Assembly (NCBI GenBank): GCA_001897795.1
Contig: MKUL01000056.1
Span: forward strand, 1 to 49,721
Length of the DNA stretch: 49,721 nucleotides
Reading direction: 5' to 3'
From: Alphaproteobacteria bacterium 41-28
GTDB taxonomy: Bacteria; Pseudomonadota; Alphaproteobacteria; UBA9655
A model generated the notes under the pieces. It was given only the letters and a program-made list of their open reading frames with translations, was not told where the DNA came from and did no database searches. The translations under genes and the position numbers were made by a program. Positions within the stretch are counted from its first letter, which is position 1; the number at the start of each line of letters is the position of its first letter. Positions 42,778-49,721 of the stretch are shown one piece after another.

Positions 42778-44091
42778 ATGTTGTTGGAAAATTCTTTAAC
42801 AAAAGTTTTTAATTCTGTAGCTACTTTAACTGCCTCTTTTATTTTATTAGGGCCTATTCTCACATCTCCTTCCTTGGCAATGGAAGATAATCCAAGTACC
42901 TCTAACAAAAGTGCACTCACCAAGAGTTTAAGATTTCGAGATGATAATCAAGTACAAGATAATTTAGATTTTCTCTTTAAAAAACACCGAGGGGACGACC
43001 TTGTTTTAGCTAAAAGCGAAGAGCTTTTAAATGAAAACGCTGCTAAAGAAATTTTGTCCCATCTGCTAAGTAAATATCCAACTGAAAAAGAAGCTATCAC
43101 TCATTTGATGTATGCATTTCACTCTCAAGTATATGACCCAGCATTATGCGAGCTGGATGATCGGTCAATAAATCTCATTAGGGAGGATGCTCGTGTGCGC
43201 GTTGAAAGAGAATTTGGATCTGTTCCCCTTTCTGCCCTAGAGTCTTTAATTTACGACCGATTGAAGGCCCCTACACTTACAATTATAGAAGACCTGGTTA
43301 TAGGCGCTCAACAAATTGATCATCTCCAAATAACAGATGGCGTTCATCCTATATTATTTCTTGGGCGATCACCTTGCTTTTTACAACTCGCTTATGAAAA
43401 GCTATGTGCATTCTATCATCCTGAGCGCCTCGAAGAACCACATATTTTTCATCTAAGCTATTCTGGAACCCCGGACATGGAGAACATACGTAAGGGCGAT
43501 CCCTTTTACGATGATGTAATTGCAACAAGAGCGCGAAACCTTGTAACACCAACAAAATTAAAATTTTATTGTGAATATATGGATAGGCAAGGAATGGGGT
43601 CTATAAAAGATGAACTGACTCTTATTGATGCTGTAGGAAAAGGTGGAAGTTTAGATACTATCTTACGGATGATGAGATATTATTATGAAATTTATTTAGG
43701 CCGAGCCACTATGCCAGATGTCAAGTTTCTTGCAATGAACCGCCTCGAAAGACCAGAATCACCTGAATATTATAATTACAATACGACTACTCATGATATA
43801 GAATTTAAATCTAATCCTGAACTTGGTATTCGCCCACTCAGGATTAAAGCAACCCAATTATTTCTAAGTTATGGAACAACAAAGATATTGGATTATGGTC
43901 CTATTCAAGATTTCACTTGCCATGGAATAAGCTTTCCACCCCAGAAATGGCGTGAAGAATCATTAGATGAACTCAAGAGAGGAGGGCAATTTTGCTCCCT
44001 TGCATATGGCTATATTGGTCGTTTTCTAGAAAATACCATTAAAGAACATGATATTCTTTACAGAAAAAAGGTATCTGAGATTTTAGACTAA
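42778..44091 (+). CDS. large exported protein of unknown family
   Basis: A 437-residue protein with a long signal peptide (VATLTASFILLGPILTSPSLA) followed by MEDNPSTSNKS. The mature part is helical and charged with a region rich in aromatic residues (MMRYYYEIYLGRATMPDVKF, YYNYNTTTHDIEF). A Gly-free middle ILFLGRSPCFLQLAYEKLCA resembles a Rossmann-like strand-loop-helix but lacks a clear glycine loop. Because of TGAGGTTC before ATG 42778, the start is reasonable. No family was recognised. AT-rich coding suggests lineage-specific origin; size and export make it a candidate effector. Confidence 0.6.
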   Translation: MLLENSLTKVFNSVATLTASFILLGPILTSPSLAMEDNPSTSNKSALTKSLRFRDDNQVQDNLDFLFKKHRGDDLVLAKSEELLNENAAKEILSHLLSKYPTEKEAITHLMYAFHSQVYDPALCELDDRSINLIREDARVRVEREFGSVPLSALESLIYDRLKAPTLTIIEDLVIGAQQIDHLQITDGVHPILFLGRSPCFLQLAYEKLCAFYHPERLEEPHIFHLSYSGTPDMENIRKGDPFYDDVIATRARNLVTPTKLKFYCEYMDRQGMGSIKDELTLIDAVGKGGSLDTILRMMRYYYEIYLGRATMPDVKFLAMNRLERPESPEYYNYNTTTHDIEFKSNPELGIRPLRIKATQLFLSYGTTKILDYGPIQDFTCHGISFPPQKWREESLDELKRGGQFCSLAYGYIGRFLENTIKEHDILYRKKVSEILD

Positions 44092-44125
44092 TAGTGTAAT
44101 TCATAAATTGTAGCAGTATTATAAT

Positions 44126-44503
44126 TTACTGGGCCTTAGGTAGCTCCACGCTTTTAACCTTAAACTTCACAACGCCCGGGGAAACAATCTCAATATCTCC
44201 TTTAGATTCAATGACAAGGGTCCCGTCAGGCTCAACCTTAACGGCTGCTTGAGACGCAATCTTTTTCTCGAGTTTTTCAACTTTTGCCTTAAGCTCTTCA
44301 ACCTCTTCATTGACTTCATAACCAGTCGTAGAATCAAAAAAAGGCTGCGAAAAGTTTTCAGTTGAGGTAGGTGGCGGCAAATCCGTTGGGATATATACTG
44401 TTTCCGTTTTCGAATTCTTTTGAGGTGCTGGACTTGTTTGTGCCATTCCTCTCTCAGAAGGAAGCAACAAAGCCGTTAAAAAAAGACTGATCCATTTCAT
44501 CAT
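44126..44503 (-). CDS. small exported protein with coiled coil
   Basis: A 125-residue protein with a signal peptide (WISLFLTALLLPSERGMA), a Pro/Ser/Thr-rich linker, a coiled-coil heptad stretch (VNEEVEELKAKVEKLEKKIA, residues about 63-82) and a small beta-rich end (VEPDGTLVIESKGDIEIVSP, GVVKFKVKSVEL). Such C-terminal DGTLVIES-GDIEI repeats often pack as a short beta-helix or trimeric stalk, so a trimer is plausible. ATG has GAGAGAAT upstream. No family recognised. Confidence 0.55.
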   Translation of the reverse strand: MMKWISLFLTALLLPSERGMAQTSPAPQKNSKTETVYIPTDLPPPTSTENFSQPFFDSTTGYEVNEEVEELKAKVEKLEKKIASQAAVKVEPDGTLVIESKGDIEIVSPGVVKFKVKSVELPKAQ

Positions 44504-44557
44504 ATTCTCTCCTTTCTATCGAAATAATTCGATACGAGTCACTACTTTCCCCTTGTT

Positions 44558-44671
44558 CGTCATTGCGAGGGGCTTTGCTTCGAAGCAATCTAGTGCAAAC
44601 TCTTTCTGCGTTCTAGATTGCTTCACCTTCTACGAAGGCTCGCAATCTTTAGCCCCGGGCTTGACCCGGGG
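44558..44671. repeat. CTGGATTGCTTCG-type element, copy 4, joined to a CCCCGGG hairpin
   Basis: Begins CGTCATTGCGAGGGGC, then GAAGCAATCTAG, a spacer and CTAGATTGCTTC...GGCTCGCAATC (to 44647), i.e. the two arms in the reverse order compared with copies 1, 3 and 5. It is followed by a separate GC hairpin CCCCGGG-CTTGA-CCCGGGG (44653-44671). It fills the gap between the coiled-coil protein gene and hpf. Confidence 0.75.
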
Positions 44672-44685
44672 GACGGGTAAGGAGT

Positions 44686-45264
44686 CTATGATTCCGTATT
44701 CTTCGAAGGCGCGATCCACCCAATATTGCCATCCGTCCTACGGTAAACAACATTTAGCTGATCATGGGCCGCATTGTTAAAGAGCATAGCCTGCGCATCT
44801 GAAAGGTCCAAATGCATGACGGCTTCACCCACCGTTAGGGTTGGAATTTCCGTTGTCATCTCAGCAATAATAAGAGGATGCTCACGTTCCGCCTCCTTCT
44901 CATTTTGGGCATTAATAATATACTGATAAGCAGGAAGTGGCTTTTTATAATTTTTTTCACCTCGCTTTTTCGTATGATCGATCACCTTCTGTTTATGACG
45001 TTGCAGCCGTTTTTCGAAAGTTTCAATAGCTTGCTCTAGACTTACATAGGCATCATCTGTTTCTTTGTGAGCACTTATGTAAAGTCCACCCCTAATGTGC
45101 ATCTCTATATCGCTGTTAATCAGAGGGCCATCTTTTGAGAATGTTACTGAGCACTCCAAAGGACTTAAGTCATATTTTTTGCAAATATGCTTAATTTTCT
45201 CATCACATTGACGCCGGAGCGCCTCACTGACTTCGATCTTTTTACCGGTAATTTGAATCTGCAT
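44686..45264 (-). CDS. hpf: ribosome hibernation promoting factor, long form
   Basis: Binds the 30S subunit in stationary phase or stress and, in the long form, dimerises ribosomes to 100S. The 192-residue protein has the HPF/RaiA N-terminal domain (MQIQITGKKIEVSEALRRQC to about 100, with YISAHKETDDAYVSLEQAIE and KRLQRHK) and the C-terminal dimerisation domain (LTVGEAVMHLDLSDAQAMLF, then NVVYRRTDGNIGWIAP). Length is normal for the long form. A C-rich spacer upstream (GAGGGTGGTTTC before ATG on the coding strand) gives a good ribosome binding site. In many alphaproteobacteria it is next to rpoN/ptsN; that context is absent. Confidence 0.93.
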   Translation of the reverse strand: MQIQITGKKIEVSEALRRQCDEKIKHICKKYDLSPLECSVTFSKDGPLINSDIEMHIRGGLYISAHKETDDAYVSLEQAIETFEKRLQRHKQKVIDHTKKRGEKNYKKPLPAYQYIINAQNEKEAEREHPLIIAEMTTEIPTLTVGEAVMHLDLSDAQAMLFNNAAHDQLNVVYRRTDGNIGWIAPSKNTES

Positions 45265-45485
45265 GAAACCACCCTCCCTCTTTTAAGTTATCTATAAGTT
45301 TATGATAGATCGATTAGGGGTTTCAGTCAAATTTATATGCCAACAATGTCAGTAATTTTATAGACAAAGTCAGTTGGATTTTAAAATTTCAATTTTTTAA
45401 AGATAGCTTCTCATCCTACTCCCCAATTTTTTGTGATACTATTATCCGTTCATTAGGGAGTAGAGTTGAGGTATGCTTTATTTTT

Positions 45486-46154
45486 TTATTGCATGATGCA
45501 GTCGTTTTTTTCTTTTAAATGAGTCGCTGGATCAAAAACCACACCAACCTCGCCTCTGTGCCCGCCCATGCCGCCGACACGTCCTTTTAAAGACTCTTCT
45601 AGCGCCGACTTATCTGCGAAGCCCCAATTCTTCAAATCAACCTTAGTGATTTTTTGGGTTTTGCAATAAAATTTTATTCTGGTTTGCATGTTTTCATGAG
45701 GTACTATAAGAATATTCGAGTTCCCGTGCAAATTTTCGTAATCTTTACAATGATCTTTGAAAAATGCTTCTGGTGTTATATTCGGATATGTTAAATTCGC
45801 TTTCTCCCATATTGCTACGTTATGTTTTTCAAGGAGAGAAGAGTTACTAGTTCTATGGGCTTGATTTTTTTCCGCTTGTATAACTTGCCTTTCAGTTGAC
45901 AATACATTCCAACCAACATAAACTTTGACTAGTTTTCCACACGCAAAACGGTATGGAAAATTAAGGCAATAACCGTTGGTCTCTCCTGAAGTCCATGGGG
46001 CGCGTAGACTTTTGCAGGAGCGGGCAACTCTCTCCTGAAATTCTGGATAATCGATGTAACTTCTCCCACTTATAGCTTCTCCCGTAAAAGTTAAGTACAG
46101 GAGCATCACAGAGATTCTAATTAAAGATGATGGTTTAAGAAATTTTTTAGTCAT
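45486..46154 (-). CDS. exported protein of unknown family
   Basis: A 222-residue protein with an N-terminal signal (SLIRISVMLLYLTFTGEAIS). The mature part has six or more cysteines (RSCKSL, GYCLNF, FACGKL, DHCKDY, FYCKTQ, DCIMQ), aromatic-rich strands (KLVKVYVGWNVLS) and a Gly-rich segment near the C-terminus (GRVGGMGGHRGEVGVVFDP). The cysteine pattern suggests disulfides in the periplasm or outside. No family recognised. The ATG at 46154 is preceded by AGGGAGAATTT. Single gene, no operon. Confidence 0.55.
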   Translation of the reverse strand: MTKKFLKPSSLIRISVMLLYLTFTGEAISGRSYIDYPEFQERVARSCKSLRAPWTSGETNGYCLNFPYRFACGKLVKVYVGWNVLSTERQVIQAEKNQAHRTSNSSLLEKHNVAIWEKANLTYPNITPEAFFKDHCKDYENLHGNSNILIVPHENMQTRIKFYCKTQKITKVDLKNWGFADKSALEESLKGRVGGMGGHRGEVGVVFDPATHLKEKNDCIMQ

Positions 46155-46330
46155 AAATTCTCCCTTTTTTTAAGTTTATTAACTCACAAAAGATTTTTTC
46201 TCTTTATTTTAAAAGTTAATGTCCAAAATTAACAATAACCGAAGCGTATTGTCAACTAAAGATCGTAACAAAAATTCATATGGAAAAAGGATCCTTTTCA
46301 TCATAATGACCTTCTGGTAAATTTATAACA

Positions 46331-48301
46331 ATGAAAGCCAAGAAAAATCCCCTATGGACACCCACCTCTCAACAAATTCAAGAAGCTAATCTCACCTCCT
46401 TTATTCATAGGATCAATGAACGTCATGGGATAAAGCTTTCGTCCTTTGACGCTCTTCATGACTGGTCAATCAATCATCTTCGTGATTTCTGGTGCGCGGT
46501 GTGGGATTTTTGTGGACTAACCACGTCTCAGGAAGGTAAACGCCAAATTCACTTGCCCCACGGCATTTTTAAGCCAGAATTTTTCACTGATGCTCAGCTT
46601 AATTTTGCGGAAAATTTACTCCGTCCGCGCGCATCAGAAACCCCAGCCCTCACTTTTTGGGGGGAGGACAAGGTCAAACGATCCTTAACCTTTGGGGAGG
46701 TTTATCAGGAAGTCGCCCATCTTGCAGCCTATTTAAAGTCCCTGGGTGTTAGGAAGGGGGATCGTATTGGTGGATATGTCCCCAATACACCCGAAGCCGT
46801 CATTGCTATGCTGGCAACAACCTCTCTTGGAGCTATTTGGTCCTCATGCTCTCCTGACTTCGGAGTAAGTGGTCTTCTCGATCGCTTTGGTCAAATTGAA
46901 CCTAAAATCTTATTCATGTCCGATGGATATTATTATAACGGTAAACGCTTTGATTGCTTGGAGAGGGTGAATGAGCTCCGTACGGGCCTTCCCAGCCTTG
47001 AGAAAATCATTGTTTTTCCTTATGGAGATCAACCTTTCTCTCTTTCGAGTCATTCCTGGCTCATAGCTTGGAACGACGCTCTAGCACCCTTTCATGGCGC
47101 AACAAACATTGAATTTGTCCAAGTCCCCTTTAATCATCCTGTTTATATTATGTATTCCTCAGGAACAACGGATGTACCTAAATGCATCGTTCATGGGGTG
47201 GGAGGAACGCTTCTACAACATCTGAAAGAACATCAACTCCACTGTGATATCAAACCAGGGGATCGGGTGTTTTACTTTACGACCTGTGGGTGGATGATGT
47301 GGAATTGGCAAGTCTCAGCGCTTGCTTCAGGAGCAACGCTTCTGCTTTATGATGGATCCCCCATGGTCTCCGCTGATCAAATTTTGTGGGAATTTGCAGA
47401 GACTGAAGGGATGACCCATTTTGGAACTGCTGCTAAATATATCGATACCCTCCACAAAGATGAGGTTTATCCAAAAAATACCTATGATCTTTCAAAACTA
47501 CGGATGATAACTTCAACAGGATCGCCATTAGTCCCAGAAAGCTTTGACTTTGTATATGAACACATTTCTTCCAAGATTTGTTTGGCATCCATTTCAGGGG
47601 GAACGGATATCATTTCTTGCTTTGCCTTAGGAAATCCCATTGGTCCTGTGTGGCGAGGAGAACTTCAAGCTCCAGGCCTTGGCATGGATGTCCAGGTTTT
47701 TGATCAAGAGGGTCACTCTGTTATAGGCCAAAAGGGAGAACTTGTTTGCACAACCCCCTTCCCCTCAATGCCTGTCTTTTTTTGGGAAGATAAGGGAGAC
47801 CTTAAATACTATGCGACCTATTTCGAAAGGTTTCCTGATGTTTGGTGCCATGGAGACTATGCGGAACGCACAACCCATAGGGGGTTCATTATTTATGGAC
47901 GATCAGACACTGTCTTGAATCCTGGGGGTGTGCGCATTGGCACAGCAGAAATCTATCGGCAGGTTGAACAAATTCCTGAGGTATTAGAAAGCCTTGCCGT
48001 AGGTCAAGAATGGCAAGAAGATGTTCGGGTTATCTTATTTGTCAAACTACGAGAAGGAGTAACTTTAACACCCGAGCTGATTAACGTAATAAAGCAAAAG
48101 ATTCGAGCCAATGCTTCGCCACGCCATGTCCCCGCCAAGGTTATTCAGATCAGTGATATTCCCCGGACGAAAAATGGAAAGATTGTAGAACTGGCCGTAC
48201 GTGAAACGATCCATGGACGGCCTGTGCACAATATTACAGCTCTCGCTAATCCTGAGGTTTTGAAGTTGTTTGAGAATCTTGAGGAACTGAAGGAAGACTA
48301 G
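46331..48301 (+). CDS. acetoacetyl-CoA synthetase
   Basis: ATP-dependent acyl-adenylating enzyme that activates acetoacetate to acetoacetyl-CoA. The 656 residues match the acetoacetate-CoA ligase subgroup in length and in its own N-terminal segment (LWTPTSQQIQEANLTSFIHR). The P-loop-like motif is YIMYSSGTTDVPKCIVHG (about residue 275-290); the subgroup signature FYFTTCGWMMWNWQVSALAS and the terminal catalytic Lys in RTKNGKIVELAVR are present. It may link ketone bodies or poly-hydroxybutyrate breakdown to central metabolism; no polyhydroxybutyrate gene is nearby. ATG 46331 lacks a strong ribosome binding site. Confidence 0.93.
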   Translation: MKAKKNPLWTPTSQQIQEANLTSFIHRINERHGIKLSSFDALHDWSINHLRDFWCAVWDFCGLTTSQEGKRQIHLPHGIFKPEFFTDAQLNFAENLLRPRASETPALTFWGEDKVKRSLTFGEVYQEVAHLAAYLKSLGVRKGDRIGGYVPNTPEAVIAMLATTSLGAIWSSCSPDFGVSGLLDRFGQIEPKILFMSDGYYYNGKRFDCLERVNELRTGLPSLEKIIVFPYGDQPFSLSSHSWLIAWNDALAPFHGATNIEFVQVPFNHPVYIMYSSGTTDVPKCIVHGVGGTLLQHLKEHQLHCDIKPGDRVFYFTTCGWMMWNWQVSALASGATLLLYDGSPMVSADQILWEFAETEGMTHFGTAAKYIDTLHKDEVYPKNTYDLSKLRMITSTGSPLVPESFDFVYEHISSKICLASISGGTDIISCFALGNPIGPVWRGELQAPGLGMDVQVFDQEGHSVIGQKGELVCTTPFPSMPVFFWEDKGDLKYYATYFERFPDVWCHGDYAERTTHRGFIIYGRSDTVLNPGGVRIGTAEIYRQVEQIPEVLESLAVGQEWQEDVRVILFVKLREGVTLTPELINVIKQKIRANASPRHVPAKVIQISDIPRTKNGKIVELAVRETIHGRPVHNITALANPEVLKLFENLEELKED

Positions 48302-48581
48302 TTTTTTAATTTTTTCAACTAGTTATGACGATGTAAAAAGATAATTAAAGAATTTTATAATTTTTCATAAATAATTACTTGCATTTCTAAAAAAGATATG
48401 TATCTTACATTTGTGTGTAAGTTAGATTTTTGATCTATCTTTTTATTAAGAGAAAGTTTTATCATTAGGTTATGCATTTTTGGAATAGACAGATTGCAAA
48501 AATTCTATTGGTAAAGGAGGAAAAGAATCTATATATGCACAATAGGTGATAGTACCTTTTTTATATTAATTGTGAGGTAAC

Positions 48582-49316
48582 ATGGTAAACAATACAAAGT
48601 TGTTAATTTCTTCTGCTCTTATTTCTTCTTTCTTAATTGGAAATATCGCAAGCGCAACAAATGAAGATTCTGATATCGTTGGAGGGCACGTTGCTGTAAA
48701 GCAAGCTCTTGATAGCCAGAATTGGAATGAGATTGAAGAGGGACTTTCAAAAGCAGCTGATGTAAATGCATTTCTAAAATCTGAGCAAACAAATGAGGAA
48801 GCTTGGAAAAAGGCTGGTGGTGTCGGAACGAAACTTCCAGGCAGTGATGGATCTTATGCTCAAAAAGCTGGCCGAGCTGTTGTTAATGCAGCTAAAATAG
48901 GTTGGGATATAGCTGAACCTTTCGTTTTTGCTGCTGGAGCTCGTGTCGCTGGGGATTTCGTTTTGAGCTACGTGGGACCTTTGGTTGTAGAAGAAGCCGG
49001 AAACGCAGCTGCAGCTATAGCTTCTGCTGCTAACACTTGGTGGACACAGTATATTCCTGCGGCTGATCAATATATCCGTAGTGGAGCTTCTCGAGTTGCA
49101 CAAGGTGAAGCTCTGAGAGATCTCGGATTCTTAACAGATACAGTTCAAACCTATGCTGTTCCTGTAGCTAAGACAGTCTACAAAGCAACTAAAACAGCTG
49201 CTGAAACTAGTTATGCTTGTGTGAAAGCTATCGGTTCCGCCGCTAGTAGCGCTTATAGCTGGGGGATGAGCTGGTTCGCCAGTGAACCAACTGCAAAAGC
49301 AGCGGAAGCAGCTTAA
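48582..49316 (+). CDS. exported alanine-rich protein of unknown family
   Basis: A 244-residue protein with a signal peptide (LLISSALISSFLIGNIASA) and acidic mature start TNEDSDIVGG. It is rich in Ala, Val and Ser; the middle has long amphipathic/hydrophobic stretches (KIGWDIAEPFVFAAGARVAG, EEAGNAAAAIASAANTWW) and the C-terminus repeats small residues (CVKAIGSAASSAYSWGMSWF). Such composition suits membrane insertion or pore formation, or a secreted helical bundle. ATG follows TGTGAGGTAAC. It ends at a clear terminator. In the 48302-48581 spacer a strong AAAGGAGG (about 48514) precedes only a four-codon frame (MHNR), possibly a leader peptide. Confidence 0.6.
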   Translation: MVNNTKLLISSALISSFLIGNIASATNEDSDIVGGHVAVKQALDSQNWNEIEEGLSKAADVNAFLKSEQTNEEAWKKAGGVGTKLPGSDGSYAQKAGRAVVNAAKIGWDIAEPFVFAAGARVAGDFVLSYVGPLVVEEAGNAAAAIASAANTWWTQYIPAADQYIRSGASRVAQGEALRDLGFLTDTVQTYAVPVAKTVYKATKTAAETSYACVKAIGSAASSAYSWGMSWFASEPTAKAAEAA

Positions 49317-49341
49317 TTAAAAAAACTAAATTTTCTAAATG

Positions 49342-49376
49342 ATAAAAGCCGCACATTTGTGTGGCTTTTATTTTTT
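49342..49376 (+). terminator. Rho-independent terminator of the Ala-rich protein gene
   Basis: ATAAAAGCCGCACA, loop TTTG, then TGTGGCTTTTAT with a two-base bulge, followed by TTTTTT. A standard terminator 26 bases after the stop. Confidence 0.85.
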
Positions 49377-49477
49377 ATGAAGTAAGCCCAATAGGTCTCA
49401 CCTTCTTTCTCCATGTTATATCAATAAAAAAAATAAACTGACTTCTCTTATCTTCTTTCAGAATAGATCAGAAATTT

Positions 49478-49559
49478 CTGGATTGCTTCGGTTCTTTCAG
49501 AGCCTCGCAAAGACGGGTGGGGCGTCTTTGCGAGAAGCGTTAGCGACGAAGCAATCCAG
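49478..49559. repeat. CTGGATTGCTTCG palindromic element, copy 5
   Basis: An 82-bp element: CTGGATTGCTTCGGTTC, small hairpin, CTCGCAAAGACG, loop GGTGGGG, CGTCTTTGCGAGAAGC, and closing GCGACGAAGCAATCCAG. Its architecture is the same as copy 3. Confidence 0.88.
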
Positions 49560-49676
49560 AAAATACATCAATTTAATTTATCTATTTAACCCCAATTTTG
49601 GATAAGGAAATCCGCTGTGTTTATGTAACTGATTGAGAAAAAACATCATTTTTCCCCTTCTCCGTGTCATCCTTGC

Positions 49677-49721
49677 CCCCGCTTATCCTTATAGGATAAA
49701 TTGTTCCTAATTACATAAGCG
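49677..49721. repeat. CCCCTGCTTAT palindrome, second copy, cut by the window edge
   Basis: CCCCCGCTTATCCTTATAGG, then ATAAATTGTTCCTAATTACA and TAAGCG match the palindrome nested in the MITE at 18076-18129. It is preceded by GTGTCATCCTTG. The last bases of the right arm lie outside the window. Confidence 0.8.

Noticed and set aside
1..49721. CRISPR arrays, rRNA genes, prophage or integrase
   Set aside because: No regularly spaced direct repeats with unique spacers, no rRNA segments and no phage or integrase domains were seen.

Overview
The window looks like a chromosomal segment of an AT-rich alphaproteobacterium, most probably a host-associated lineage of the Holosporales/Paracaedibacter type. 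That placement is inference. It rests on the recA-alaS pair, a MucR/Ros-family regulator, the fabD-fabG-acpP-fabF-mltG block, many intergenic palindromic repeats, several broken accessory genes and a very high share of exported proteins without recognisable families. No phage, integrase, CRISPR array or rRNA was seen.

Layout. 1-3.1 kb: the start codon of a gene leaving the window, a frameshifted GNAT acetyltransferase, an RhlE-type DEAD-box helicase and a degraded exported-protein gene. 3.1-6.1 kb: an OPT-family transporter, ruvX and a divergent small conserved protein. 6.1-13.4 kb: outer-membrane biogenesis, with lptF-lptG-lptD on the minus strand facing away from surA and rsmA on the plus strand; pdxA, often found in this neighbourhood, is absent. 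13.5-18.2 kb: accessory genes (Cys-rich exported peptide, lipoprotein carotenoid oxygenase, DUF192 protein with a palindromic repeat inside its 5' coding region, tRNA-Pro, exported trypsin-like protease with a small partner). 18.5-22.9 kb: type II fatty acid synthesis and mltG. 23.0-27.3 kb: recA, a GIY-YIG nuclease element with perfect 19-bp terminal inverted repeats, and alaS.

27.4-41.3 kb is strongly accessory: a nucleotide-sugar dehydrogenase/aminotransferase pair, GNAT enzymes, a periplasmic Fe/Mn superoxide dismutase, a Phd/PIN toxin-antitoxin pair, a frameshifted phzF, a TetR regulator with three operator-like repeats, a VanX-type dipeptidase, a DMT transporter, a MucR-like regulator, an exported methyltransferase, and two small genes that share a covarying structured leader. 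41.4-49.7 kb: pgk, hpf and acetoacetyl-CoA synthetase interspersed with exported unknowns and repeats.

Three themes recur. First, palindromic repeats fall into at least four families: CTGGATTGCTTCG elements, a 184-bp MITE-like element with a second palindrome nested inside it, a TTCCGGG unit flanking the GIY-YIG gene, and a CCCTCACCCGCC palindrome. Second, about sixteen genes encode Sec-exported proteins; five of them share a mature N-terminus of the form A/S-Met-Glu/Asp directly after the predicted cleavage site. Third, at least five accessory loci carry single-base frame changes, mostly one base missing from a homopolymer, while the long housekeeping genes are all intact. This suggests true decay or phase variation more than uniform sequencing error.
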